Assembly: GCA_016872775.1 (NCBI GenBank)
Contig: VGZA01000007.1
Span: 60,300 to 124,299 of the forward strand
Direction of reading: 5' to 3'
Length of the DNA: 64,000 bases
DNA from: Planctomycetota bacterium
GTDB lineage: Bacteria; Planctomycetota; Planctomycetia; Pirellulales; Pirellulaceae
Part shown: positions 1 through 8,817 of the stretch, piece by piece
Position numbering within the stretch: position 1 is the first letter of the stretch
How the letters are laid out: each line of letters starts with the position of its first letter
Made by a program: the position numbers and the translations under genes
Notes under the pieces: model-generated
Told to the model about the DNA's origin: nothing
What the model saw: only the letters and a program-made list of their open reading frames with translations
The model's database searches: none

Positions 1-337
1 ATTGGAAATCATGGAATCCCTACCGTGAGTCCTTTCCAGATCATCCGACACGAGTTTCCTTCCCCCGGTCCGACCCCGTTGCCAGTAATTTTCGCCGGTT
101 CGACAATCCGTCTTCCGTAATCCCTTCCAGGCACTAATACCTTCAGCAACCGAACGCCGGAACCGCCGCAAGCGACTCTAGCGCAGTGCGATACAGACAA
201 AAACGGCTGCTTGAAATCCGTGCCCGATCAACAGGGCCCCAATTTATGGGGCCCGAAGTAACGGACGGCCGCGAAACCAAAACGACGCTTGCCCCATCAA
301 GACAAGGCGATCGCTTTTGGATTCGCATTACCTCGCA
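1..337. other. Left-edge region without a recognisable gene
   Basis: No open frame here has a recognisable product; the short frames on both strands overlap each other and look random. The only structured element is the hairpin at 234-254. A gene entering from the left edge cannot be excluded. Confidence 0.4.
234..254. terminator. Perfect 8-bp hairpin
   Basis: GGGCCCCA (234-241) pairs with TGGGGCCC (247-254) around a five-base ATTTA loop. No T-run follows on either side, so a rho-independent terminator is only one reading. It lies downstream of the small minus-strand frame at 338-529. Confidence 0.4.
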
Positions 338-529
338 TCACGCACCAGGGTGCTCCTCACCCTCGACCTCGTGAAACGTCACACTCTTCCAGCAAAATTG
401 CAGGTGGGTAAATTCAGGCGGGTCATTCACGTTAGCAAGTGTCAGGTAATCAAATCGGTCCTGTGCTTCCTGCGGAACCAAATCGGACAACACGGAATCC
501 GATGGCAGCAGCCAACGTATCAATGACAT
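338..529 (-). CDS. Small hypothetical protein, possibly a gene remnant
   Basis: A 63-residue frame starting MSLIRWLLPSD and ending in an acidic tail (EVEGEEHPGA). Composition looks like real protein: mixed hydrophobic and acidic residues, and a segment reading LTLANVNDPPEFTHLQFCW. I do not recognise the family. The same frame stays open upstream to 643, but that extension is rich in Ala, Leu and Trp and looks non-coding. It may be a short genuine gene or the 3' end of a decayed one. Confidence 0.3.
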   Translation of the reverse strand: MSLIRWLLPSDSVLSDLVPQEAQDRFDYLTLANVNDPPEFTHLQFCWKSVTFHEVEGEEHPGA

Positions 530-658
530 CCGATGGAATAGACTGTACTTCCGATCGACGACTGCGTCAAGGTGGAGAACAGGCCACGGGGCAAGCCAGG
601 CAACCTGGGCAAGGCACAAACTTCTCGCCAACGGCTCGGCCAAATCGGTAGATCCAAG

Positions 659-3600
659 TTACTTTTTCTTCGCGGGCGACGAGAGGAGTCCCGGCAGAGA
701 CTGCTTCAGGCGCGTCGTGTTCAGTTCTCGCAATTTGATCACCTCGATCCGCGTCGCCGGTTGTAGATTCGCCCGGCTGTCGAGCTGTTGCACGAACTCG
801 GTGATTTCCCTCGCGAGTTCAGGCGGCGCCTTCAACACCAGGGCATTCGTGGTTACATCGACGCCAACGGTCAGAATCGGTCCGGCAGACGAGGCATTGA
901 TCTGCTGGATCATCGCTTTGACGTCGGAAGAGATGCCTTCGGGAATCGTCAGCGGTTTACGGCCTCCGCCCGTCGACAATTGGGATCGATAAACGTCGCG
1001 GATCACTTCCTGAACGCGACGGGCATCGGTAAATCGGAGCGGGACCAATTTGGGAGTCGAACTTTGCAAAGTGTCGGTCATATCCGATGAGTCCAGAACG
1101 CTCAAGAGCTCTTCAATGACGACGCGATCCGCGCGGTTACCATGGACGATGATCGCATTGATCCGCGGATCGGCGATGACAGTGACTCGGCCAAAGCGTG
1201 TGGTCCCCGCAACGGTCGTCTCCGAATCTCCTCGCTTGAAAAGCGCGGAAAAAAGCTGTTCCAACTGTTCTGCTCCCGCGTGTCGTAACAGGTAGATCGC
1301 GTAGTTGCCCGTGGACGCGACGGGGGCGATTTGTGGCGAAAGCGCATGTTGCAGCAGCGATTCAAACTGATCGAGTGCCTCGCGATCGTCGCTGGCCAGC
1401 GTCCAGTGTGACGCACCGCGAACGACGATGATCGGCGCCGCGTCGCGGGGCTCGCGAACGGGTGTCGGCGGTTCGGCTGTCGGCGGAACGTCGGCTTCCG
1501 CCGGTTTTGGCGTTTCGGGCGTTCGTTCTGGGTTTCGTTCGGGACCTTTTTCGGCCCCCCGGTCGCCAGCTATCGGTGCGACGACAGGGGCGGGGCCGGC
1601 GCCGGCCGGTGGATCGAACTGCGAGCCAGGCGCCGGGGCCGGCGACGGCTCTCCGAGCACGCGGATCGGATTGGGCCGGATTTGGGGCCAGACGCGGCGC
1701 AAGTCGTCCAGCGCGCGATCCAGTTGCGGATTCGCCGGAATGCTGCGGATCCGTCGCGAGGCGCCAGGACCGCTCGCCGCCGCGCCGGGGAGATTGGCTT
1801 CCCCGAGCCGGCCGAGCAGTTCGCGGACGGCGGCCAGCTGTTCGGTTGTTCCCCGCACCAGCAACTGTTGCGTGGCGTCATCGGTCGATACGGACGGTGC
1901 GTGGGCGATGGGCAGATCGGCGAACAGCGCGGAGATCGCCGATCGGACCGCGGCAGGTTCGAGCGTCTTCAGCACGAACACTTCCAGATGCCGCGGTGGC
2001 GGTTCGGACTCCTTCAGGATTTTCTCGATGGCGACGATCTGTTCGGTTCCGCCAATCACGACCAGTTGGTCCTGAAGCGCATCAAAACGCAGGTCGAGCT
2101 GCGGATGCGAATCGCGGAAAAGAGTCCGCAGCGACTCCATCAAGGCGCGTCCATCCGTACCGCGGACCTGAAACGTTCGCAATTGGCGCTCTGCCGCGGG
2201 CGCCTGCGGCTGATCGATCTGCTCGATAATCTGCCGCGCCAAGGCGTGGTCTTCCGGCATGCCGACAATAAAAACAGCGCGAACCGCATCATCGAAACTC
2301 ACGCCGACCCCCGTGCGTTTCGCCAGCGCCTGCTGCAACGCCGCGGCGATCGCACGCGGTTCGACAAACCGTGCCCGTACCGTCTCCAACATCGGCGTCT
2401 TCCCCGGCGCCTGGTTCATCTTGTTGACGATCGCCGCAATCTGATCATGATCGGACGCCTTCGCCGCAACAATGATCTCACCGTTCACACTGTCGGCGCT
2501 GATCGTGGCATTCGGGAAACTGGTTGCCAACGCACGCTGCAGCGCCACCACATCCCGGTTCGACAGGCTATAGGAGCGCGATTCCTTTGCCGGCGCGGCG
2601 GGCAGCTGCGCGTTCAGGTTCCGCAGCAATTCATCGAGTTGCTTGAGCGATTCGCTCGGCCCAACCGCGATCAGCGTGTTCGTGGCCAGGTGAGGCTGCA
2701 GCACGACATTCGGCGGAAGATTGCCGCGCAGCGCCGCAACGATCGACGCCGCATCCGCCGACGATTGTTCCAGCGGGAAGACACGCATTTCCCCCCCGGC
2801 CTCCGGCGTATCGATCGCCTCAAGCTCCTCGATCACGCCGGCAATTCGATTCTGAATGTCACGGGGAGCCACGACGATCAACGTGCCGGTGGCGCTATCG
2901 ATCGAGGTGGCCGCGGAGGGAAACAACGTCGCCAGCGAACTCTTCAGGCTGGCGGCCCGCGCCGGCGAAAGCGAGTACGTCTTCAATTCGGTGCGGGCCT
3001 CCGCCGCCTCCCCGAGCTGGGCAAGAGCGGCCGCGATGCGCTCATGCTGCTGCTTCGTCCCCCAGACGATCACCGTCCGCGATACCGGATCCGTACTGAT
3101 CACCGCCTGGGGCGCGATCTGGGCCAGGACCGCAGGCAAGCTGACCATATCTCCCGCCGGGACAGCGAACGTCCGCACCTCGACCGACTCGCCGCCTGGA
3201 GGCCCGTTTAACCGCTCCAATGCCAGTTGCAGCTGCTGGTGATCGGGCTGACTGCCCGTGGCGATCACCCGACCCGAAGCCGCGTCGGCCGTGAACGTCA
3301 TCTTCGGCCACATTGCCTGTAACGTGGGCAGCAGTGCGGCTGGCTGCACTCCCTTGAGTGGATACGCGCGCAGTTCGTCCTTGGCGACCACCAAGGCCGG
3401 CTGATCCAATTGGACCAGAGTGGCTTTCAGCTGCGCGTGATCGCGCAGTGTTCCCGTCGCCAGGATCTGCCCACGTTTGCCGTCCGCCACCAGCGTCACG
3501 TCCTTGTAGACCTGGTCCAGGAGTGTCTTGATTGCCGCGGCGTCGCCGTGCTGCAGCGTATACGCCACCACCACCCGCTGCCGCTCGACAGGAGGCGCCG

Positions 3601-5413
3601 TGCGCAACTGTTCCAACGCCTGCTCAAGCTCCTTTTGCCGCTCCGCCGGTCCCCACGACCAGGCGACACCGTTGGTCGAATCCAATGTCAATTGCAGCGG
3701 CGGCAACCGCTTTTCCAGGTCGGCCTTGAGTGCCGTGATCTGCGCCATCGACTCCTTCGACAGCTCGAATCGCCGCAACTCCGACGCACCCGGCAACATC
3801 GTCGCGAGCTGCGGCAGCATCGGTTCCAGTAACCGGCGGTCATCCGCCGAGCCCAACATCATCAGCCGGTTGCCACTCGCGTCAAACCAGAGCCGCGCTT
3901 CCGGTACCAGCTTGGACACCATCGCCAGCCAGGTATCATTGGCCGGTCGCTCCAGCGGGATGATCGACAATTGATCGTTTCGCGCCGCCGTCGATCCGCG
4001 CCAGCGCATGATCACCTCCTCGGCCAATTGTTGATCCGACCGAGTTCCACGAATGATCAGAACGCCCACCGCATCGTTGCCGACGACCTGGCTTCCGGGA
4101 ATCATCGACCGCAACGCGGTCGCCAATGTCGTCGCCAGACTCACACCGACCTGGTAGGAACGAACCTCTTCGTCGCCCGCTCCAACTGCAACTCCCAACA
4201 CCTGGAGCGCGGTGCCGATTCGCTGATGGTCGTCCGATTCCGCCGTGATCAAGACGCGCGAGGAAGCGGTGTCGGCCACCATCGTCGCACGGGGAGCGAC
4301 CGCCGTAACCTGGCGCTGGAAGCCGTCCACGGTTAACCCTCCCATCCGGTATGCCACGGAGATCAGCGGCGTCAACTCGGACTGCCGCTCCAGCATCTGC
4401 TCCACGGCGTTCTTCACCGCCGTCTGCTGGTTCGGAGGCAGAAACGCGCTCAGCACGCGTGTCTTTTCATCCACCGTGATCCGCTCACTGTCGACAAGCG
4501 TCCGAATCGTCTTGGCGGTCGAAGACGGGTCGAGGTTGCCAATCGAATACGAAGCGAAGACCGGTACGCCGGGTGGAGCCGGTGCAACCGGCACAGCCGC
4601 CGGTGGAGTCACGGGTTCCGGAACTGAGGCGATCAACTGGCTGATCGTCTGCATCTTGCCGGCCGTTTCGATCACCAGCAACTGCCGGCTCTGCGGCAAG
4701 GCTACCGCCCGGCCAAACGTCCCCAGGTAGGGTCGCACTTCCTGCATGACCGACTCGACCGGTCGCGTTCCCAGCGGAAACATCACCGATACCAGCTCAA
4801 AACGACCGCGGGCTGGCAACTGCTCCAGCGTCACACGCGGCAAGAGTTCGATCGGAATCGCGTTGGATAGCTCCAGTAACAGCAGCATCCGTTCGCGCCG
4901 CACCAGCGTAAAACCGCGCGTCGCCAGCACACTGTTCAACAGGTCGATCGCCTCGGCCGCACTATACGATCGCGTATCGCCATAAGTAAACGATCCAGGC
5001 GGTACGCGATCCATCACCAAGGTAAGATTGTCCTGCCGGGCAAACCACTGCAGAACGTCGTCCCACTTCTGATCGCGGAACTGGAACTTCAGCTTGCCAC
5101 CTTCCGCACGGGCCAGCCAAGCCTGCCGTTGCTCGTCCGTCAGTTGTGCGCTGATCTTATCGTCCAGCGCCGCGATCACCTTCGCTCGCTCGGCGGCGTC
5201 AGGCAACAGCCTGGCTTCCTGACGCTGCGACAACAACTCCTGGATCGCCACGCGTTGGTTGTCCGTCAACGACAACTCGGCCGCGACCTCTGGATGGATC
5301 AGACGGGCCAGATCGGGCTTTTCCTGTGCAGGTACGTCGGCGGGCCGCACCGTCAGCAGGCCGGCAATCAGCAAAATTCCAATGCGCCGCCGTAACGGAA
5401 ATTGAACAGTCAT
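659..5413 (-). CDS. Giant exported secretin-N repeat protein (about 18 modules)
   Basis: A 1584-residue protein with a Sec-type signal peptide (MTVQFPLRRRIGILLIAGLL, cleavage after about residue 30). A short helical region follows, then an STN-like domain at about 90-180 (KLKFQFRDQKWDDVLQWF). The rest is a run of about 18 modules of 75-85 residues, each ending in a pattern like 'D..T..LIV.G...DH..I...L.QL', the fold of secretin N1/NolW domains. A Pro/Ala/Glu-rich linker lies near residues 1180-1260. The C-terminus ends in Lys (SSPAKKK) with no secretin beta-barrel, so it is probably not a channel. It may be a periplasmic scaffold or bind a secretin. The ATG at 5413 is preceded by GGTGAG; a TTG at 5425 is the alternative start. 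No operon partner is adjacent. Confidence 0.85.
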   Translation of the reverse strand: MTVQFPLRRRIGILLIAGLLTVRPADVPAQEKPDLARLIHPEVAAELSLTDNQRVAIQELLSQRQEARLLPDAAERAKVIAALDDKISAQLTDEQRQAWLARAEGGKLKFQFRDQKWDDVLQWFARQDNLTLVMDRVPPGSFTYGDTRSYSAAEAIDLLNSVLATRGFTLVRRERMLLLLELSNAIPIELLPRVTLEQLPARGRFELVSVMFPLGTRPVESVMQEVRPYLGTFGRAVALPQSRQLLVIETAGKMQTISQLIASVPEPVTPPAAVPVAPAPPGVPVFASYSIGNLDPSSTAKTIRTLVDSERITVDEKTRVLSAFLPPNQQTAVKNAVEQMLERQSELTPLISVAYRMGGLTVDGFQRQVTAVAPRATMVADTASSRVLITAESDDHQRIGTALQVLGVAVGAGDEEVRSYQVGVSLATTLATALRSMIPGSQVVGNDAVGVLIIRGTRSDQQLAEEVIMRWRGSTAARNDQLSIIPLERPANDTWLAMVSKLVPEARLWFDASGNRLMMLGSADDRRLLEPMLPQLATMLPGASELRRFELSKESMAQITALKADLEKRLPPLQLTLDSTNGVAWSWGPAERQKELEQALEQLRTAPPVERQRVVVAYTLQHGDAAAIKTLLDQVYKDVTLVADGKRGQILATGTLRDHAQLKATLVQLDQPALVVAKDELRAYPLKGVQPAALLPTLQAMWPKMTFTADAASGRVIATGSQPDHQQLQLALERLNGPPGGESVEVRTFAVPAGDMVSLPAVLAQIAPQAVISTDPVSRTVIVWGTKQQHERIAAALAQLGEAAEARTELKTYSLSPARAASLKSSLATLFPSAATSIDSATGTLIVVAPRDIQNRIAGVIEELEAIDTPEAGGEMRVFPLEQSSADAASIVAALRGNLPPNVVLQPHLATNTLIAVGPSESLKQLDELLRNLNAQLPAAPAKESRSYSLSNRDVVALQRALATSFPNATISADSVNGEIIVAAKASDHDQIAAIVNKMNQAPGKTPMLETVRARFVEPRAIAAALQQALAKRTGVGVSFDDAVRAVFIVGMPEDHALARQIIEQIDQPQAPAAERQLRTFQVRGTDGRALMESLRTLFRDSHPQLDLRFDALQDQLVVIGGTEQIVAIEKILKESEPPPRHLEVFVLKTLEPAAVRSAISALFADLPIAHAPSVSTDDATQQLLVRGTTEQLAAVRELLGRLGEANLPGAAASGPGASRRIRSIPANPQLDRALDDLRRVWPQIRPNPIRVLGEPSPAPAPGSQFDPPAGAGPAPVVAPIAGDRGAEKGPERNPERTPETPKPAEADVPPTAEPPTPVREPRDAAPIIVVRGASHWTLASDDREALDQFESLLQHALSPQIAPVASTGNYAIYLLRHAGAEQLEQLFSALFKRGDSETTVAGTTRFGRVTVIADPRINAIIVHGNRADRVVIEELLSVLDSSDMTDTLQSSTPKLVPLRFTDARRVQEVIRDVYRSQLSTGGGRKPLTIPEGISSDVKAMIQQINASSAGPILTVGVDVTTNALVLKAPPELAREITEFVQQLDSRANLQPATRIEVIKLRELNTTRLKQSLPGLLSSPAKKK

Positions 5414-5922
5414 AGTCTCACCCAAGGCAGGTCACGGAAATCGGGGCGGGCTCGTCAGGCGGGAATCCGTTTTCGCGCGTTCACTCATCCAGCCGAATCC
5501 CTGGCCGCCGCGCAGGCCTCTATCCTAATTCCTTTTCAGAAGCGATGCGAGTCGAATTAGCCGTGGAGCCGTCGCCTTCCCGTGCAAGAGCCTGGCCTTG
5601 GCGCTGCGCGTCACGCCGTCTCGCGGTCGCTATCCCGGAGGGGTTTTTCCGCAGCGCAGCCGTGGGTTGCCGGTACTCCGGTTACCCACGGGTACGCCCC
5701 ACGCGACGCGCCGGCGGTCGAGCGCAGCGGCCCACGACACCCATCGGCCCGCCGAGACCGCAACAGACGCACCGTCGCATCTTCGGAGCTTCACCGCGCC
5801 GCATGCGTTGGCGGTGGCACACGACACGAACGCCGGCCCAATCGCCACGATGCGCCGCCGTTTCGGTCTCGGCGGCGTCGGTGGGTGCCGATGGACCGGT
5901 GCGCTCGACGCCAACTGCAGCG
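5414..5922. other. GC-rich intergenic region with a dispersed hairpin
   Basis: About 500 bases between two minus-strand genes. Open frames on both strands are Arg/Ala/Pro-rich and look like noise from high GC content. The hairpin at 5661-5690 is the only clear structure. It should hold the promoter of the 659-5413 gene, which I could not pinpoint. Confidence 0.5.
5661..5690. repeat. Dispersed hairpin with GGTACTCC apex, copy 1
   Basis: The arms CGTGGGT (5661-5667) and ACCCACG (5684-5690) pair. After a two-base mismatch an inner CCGG/CCGG stem (5670-5673, 5678-5681) closes a TACT loop. The same architecture (7-bp arm, two-base bulge, GG-TACT-CC apex) recurs at 12571-12596, which suggests a dispersed palindromic repeat rather than an isolated terminator. 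Confidence 0.6.
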
Positions 5923-7155
5923 TCAATAATCGGCGATCGATCCGTCCTTCAGCGTTGCCCCCGGCCACTTGTACGACTGCGGCTTTTTGGATTCTTCAAG
6001 CAGGCGCGCCTCGTCCACCTCGACGCCCAGCCCCGGCCCGGGCGGAAGACTGACGTAACCTTCCGCGTCGACCTCGTACGCCATCCGCGTCACCCCCGGC
6101 GCATTGAATCCGGCATTCTGCGGGTAGAACTCGTGAATCAGCAACAGCGGTATCGAGGCCGCCACATGCAGACTGGCGGCGATTCCCAGGAATGTCGCGG
6201 TGCAATGGGGGGCCAACGGAATCATGTAGGCTTCCGCCAGCGTGGCGATCTTCTTCATCTGACTGATGCCGCCCGTATGGCAGCAATCGGGCTGCAGAAT
6301 GTCGATGCAACCGTCCTGGAGATATGGGATCATTCCCCAGATCGTCCGGTCCCGCTCGCCGGTTGCGAGCGGAATATTGATCTGCTGTTTCAGGCGTTTG
6401 AATACTTCAATGTTGCCCGGCACCGCCGGCTCTTCGATAAACAGCAAGTCGTACGGCTTCAGCGCCGCCGCCAGTTGGATCAACGCCGCGGGCGGCACGG
6501 CACAGTGCGCGTCAAACATGACCGCGCCGTCGGGACCAACCTGCTCTCGGGCCCGCGCCACCGCCTGCACCATTCGGTCGATATCGGCCGGAGTGACGGC
6601 ATGTTCGTAGATGCCATGCGGCGGGACCTTTTGCGCTTTGGGAGTATGATAGACGCGGATCCGGTCCCGAGTGGGACCGCCCAGCAACCGGTAGACCGGA
6701 ACCTTCCAGAGCTTGCCGACAAGGTCCCACAATGCGATGTCGATCGCGGCGATCGTGTGCACCATAAAAGCGCCTCCGCGAATGTCCCGGTGCGCCCGAT
6801 ACAACTTCTGCCAGAGATGCTCGATCCGCGTCGGATTCTCCCCCTTGATTAATTCGAACAGCGATTCGGCCAGGACTTTCGCGGGGCGAGGATCGACGCC
6901 TTTGATGTCACCCCAGCCGCTGATTCCCAGATTTGTCTCCAGTTTCAGGTAGACGACCGGGCCCACCCAGTAGAGCCGCATCTCCGTCAAACGGATCGAA
7001 CTGCCGTTGTCGGTTACCTGCGAACCGGGCAGCTGTTTACCGGCGCCGTCGTCGGCATGGATCGACCGGTTCAAAAACGCCATGCCGAACGCCGCGCTGG
7101 CGCCCCGCATGAGATTGCGGCGGCCAAACAGTTCTGCATCTGACGCGTATTCCAT
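5923..7155 (-). CDS. Enolase-superfamily sugar-acid dehydratase (galactonate dehydratase-like)
   Basis: A 410-residue member of the mandelate racemase/muconate lactonizing enzyme family, likely dehydrating an aldonic or uronic acid. After an N-terminal Arg-Arg leader (RRNLMRGASAAFGMAFL, possibly a Tat signal), the capping domain spans about 50-180 and the barrel follows. Metal ligands are visible: FDAHCAV (Asp, with the His of the DxH signature typical of galactonate/mannonate dehydratases), FIEEPAVP (Glu) and ATGERD (Glu). Later come ILQPDCCHTGG and LAPHC, the latter supplying the catalytic His. The start is well supported: AAGGAG lies 6 bases before the ATG. It is followed on the same strand by unrelated catabolic genes and may be transcribed alone. 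Substrate cannot be read from sequence. Confidence 0.85.
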   Translation of the reverse strand: MEYASDAELFGRRNLMRGASAAFGMAFLNRSIHADDGAGKQLPGSQVTDNGSSIRLTEMRLYWVGPVVYLKLETNLGISGWGDIKGVDPRPAKVLAESLFELIKGENPTRIEHLWQKLYRAHRDIRGGAFMVHTIAAIDIALWDLVGKLWKVPVYRLLGGPTRDRIRVYHTPKAQKVPPHGIYEHAVTPADIDRMVQAVARAREQVGPDGAVMFDAHCAVPPAALIQLAAALKPYDLLFIEEPAVPGNIEVFKRLKQQINIPLATGERDRTIWGMIPYLQDGCIDILQPDCCHTGGISQMKKIATLAEAYMIPLAPHCTATFLGIAASLHVAASIPLLLIHEFYPQNAGFNAPGVTRMAYEVDAEGYVSLPPGPGLGVEVDEARLLEESKKPQSYKWPGATLKDGSIADY

Positions 7156-7203
7156 TTGTCGCTCCTTGCCTTGTGGAATTATTGATCGGTGGCTCCGGGT
7201 GAA

Positions 7204-8406
7204 TCATGGCGGCGATCGATCGCCGCGATCCGCCGACGATTCCACCCGTTTCGGCTCCAGATCGGCCGGAACCCCGGCGCCAACCACAGGGTTGGGCCGC
7301 GCTGCGCATTCGCCGCCGTATGTCACGGCATAATCCGAATATCGCGGATCGGGTTCGGGGAAGTCGGTGCTGATCAACTGAGCGCCGCTCGCCAATGCCC
7401 GATCGCGGCGGCCTGCGTCGTTGGATCTCGCCTGCGCCGTCCCCTCATCCGCGCGCGTTCGAACCAGGAATCCCGCCCGCACCAACGACTGAATCTCGTC
7501 GAACCCCCGATCGGGATCGTTCCGTTTCATCCAGGCGGCCGCCGGATGATCGCTTCCGACACTGGTGAACATCAACCGCCCCCGCAGTGTCGCATCGTCG
7601 CGAAGATACGCGTCGCGTATCGCGTCCTCATTGTCCAGCAGAAACACGATCTTGCCTCTCGCCTCGCGCAAACGAGGCCAGCCCTGCCGCCGAACCGCGT
7701 CGCGCAACGTGTCAAATGCTCCGCGCACGTCGTCCGGCGCAAGAATCATTTCGCGAGGCACGATTTCGAGAATCTCCTTTTCCAGCGTCTGCAACCCGGC
7801 CAGGTCCCAGGCCACGGGCCGAAGCAGCGGCGAATAGGAGTCCTGCTTCAACTCCAGCAATACGAAGAGCGGCAGGTGTCCGGCGTGACGCAACGACCAG
7901 GCGCGCATCGTCCGCAGCGCATCCTGCAACGCGTAGACGGTCGTGCGAAAATCAAAATCGGGACTGTGAAGTATCTTGATGCCACGCCGCAACAGAACCC
8001 CCTGAGGATCGTGAGCCGCAACGTCCGCTCCCTGCCGCTGAGCCGCCACGTAGGCCAGCGGCCTGGCGAACTTGCCGCCCTCATCGTCGCGATACAGATC
8101 CAGTTCGAACAGGCGCAAACCCAGCCGATCGAGTTGCTCGTCCAACGGCCGATGCGAATAGGCGTTCGCGTCCGCTTCGCGCGGCACCACAAGCCGGATC
8201 AGCGCCATCGCCGCGGCGTCCGGTTCGACATGATAAGAATTGTGCGTGCCCAGCACCTGAATCTGATGCAGACGCGGCGATCGATCGGCGGGCGGTTCGG
8301 CGGCCGGCAACCCGATGCCCCATCGCCCGATCAGCCAACCTGCCACGACCCACAGTATCGGGACATACCAACTACGTGCTACCAATCGCGTCGATTGCCT
8401 GGACAT
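7204..8406 (-). CDS. Secreted Ca2+-dependent PI-PLC-like phosphodiesterase
   Basis: A 400-residue protein with an N-terminal membrane anchor or signal (SWYVPILWVVAGWLIG). The next segment, QIQVLGTHNSYHVEP, carries the His-Asn signature of the phosphatidylinositol-specific phospholipase C superfamily. FELDLYRDD supplies acidic metal ligands. Further family-like blocks are HDPQGVLLRR, PLFVLLELKQDS and GKIVFLLDNED. The layout fits the SaPLC1-like Ca2+-dependent group, acting on a phosphodiester outside the cytoplasm; substrate unknown. The C-terminal 40 residues are Arg/Asp/Pro-rich and probably disordered. AAGGAG sits 5 bases before the ATG. The gap to the dehydratase gene downstream is 48 bases, so co-transcription is possible. 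Confidence 0.8.
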   Translation of the reverse strand: MSRQSTRLVARSWYVPILWVVAGWLIGRWGIGLPAAEPPADRSPRLHQIQVLGTHNSYHVEPDAAAMALIRLVVPREADANAYSHRPLDEQLDRLGLRLFELDLYRDDEGGKFARPLAYVAAQRQGADVAAHDPQGVLLRRGIKILHSPDFDFRTTVYALQDALRTMRAWSLRHAGHLPLFVLLELKQDSYSPLLRPVAWDLAGLQTLEKEILEIVPREMILAPDDVRGAFDTLRDAVRRQGWPRLREARGKIVFLLDNEDAIRDAYLRDDATLRGRLMFTSVGSDHPAAAWMKRNDPDRGFDEIQSLVRAGFLVRTRADEGTAQARSNDAGRRDRALASGAQLISTDFPEPDPRYSDYAVTYGGECAARPNPVVGAGVPADLEPKRVESSADRGDRSPP

Positions 8407-8535
8407 GCCGGCTCCTTATATCAGCTATTCCTGATCAATCCAAGCCAGTGAATGGTGCTGGGCTGATAAGACTCTTCAAATCGTTTGTCTGAAACGCGTT
8501 GCGCGCGTTGACCGCTGCTCGCAAGCAACTGTCCT

Positions 8536-8567
8536 CCCTTCTCCACCGGTATGTCCGGGGGAAAAGG
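8536..8567. repeat. Imperfect hairpin of the CCCTCTCCC/GGGAGAGGG family
   Basis: CCCTTCTCC is followed by CCGG-TATGT-CCGG and then GGGGAAAAGGG. The tail GGCCAGGGATGAG matches GGCCGGGGGTGAG after the hairpin at 11957-11978, so the two are related copies of one dispersed element. Confidence 0.45.
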
Positions 8568-8740
8568 GCCAGGGATGAGAGGGCCGGAAAAAACGTGGCG
8601 AAACGCTACCGGTCTTTTCGCGACAACGCGATGCCCTGGGCACTCTGCTATTTGAGCGCAAGGCTATTCTTACCACGGTTCGTTCACACTGACGGCATTG
8701 ACCGACTTTTTATCAGCCCAGGCTGGGGGGCTTCCTACGC

Positions 8741-8761
8741 GCTGGGGCACGATACCCCAGC
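8741..8761. terminator. GCTGGGG/CCCCAGC hairpin
   Basis: A perfect 7-bp stem (8741-8747 with 8755-8761) around a seven-base loop, just downstream of the di-heme peroxidase stop on the minus strand. It could terminate that gene. The word GATGCCCCAGC, related to its right arm, recurs at about 8773. Confidence 0.4.
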
Positions 8762-8817
8762 CACATCCTATTCAAGATGCCCCAGCTATGCCAGAGAGTT
8801 ATCCAGCGGGAACTTGC

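Larger units (their letters stand above)
8407..8817. other. Intergenic region with two dispersed hairpins
   Basis: About 410 bases without a supportable gene between two minus-strand genes. It holds a hairpin of the CCCTCTCC/GGGAGAG type near 8536-8567 followed by a GGCC.GGG.TGAG tail, and a GCTGGGG/CCCCAGC hairpin at 8741-8761. The promoter of the PI-PLC-like gene should lie here but no convincing box was found. Confidence 0.5.

Noticed and set aside
1682..3211. 509-codon open frame on the plus strand inside the secretin-N repeat gene
   Set aside because: Arg/Gln-rich antisense shadow of a repetitive, GC-rich gene; no domain and no ribosome-binding site.
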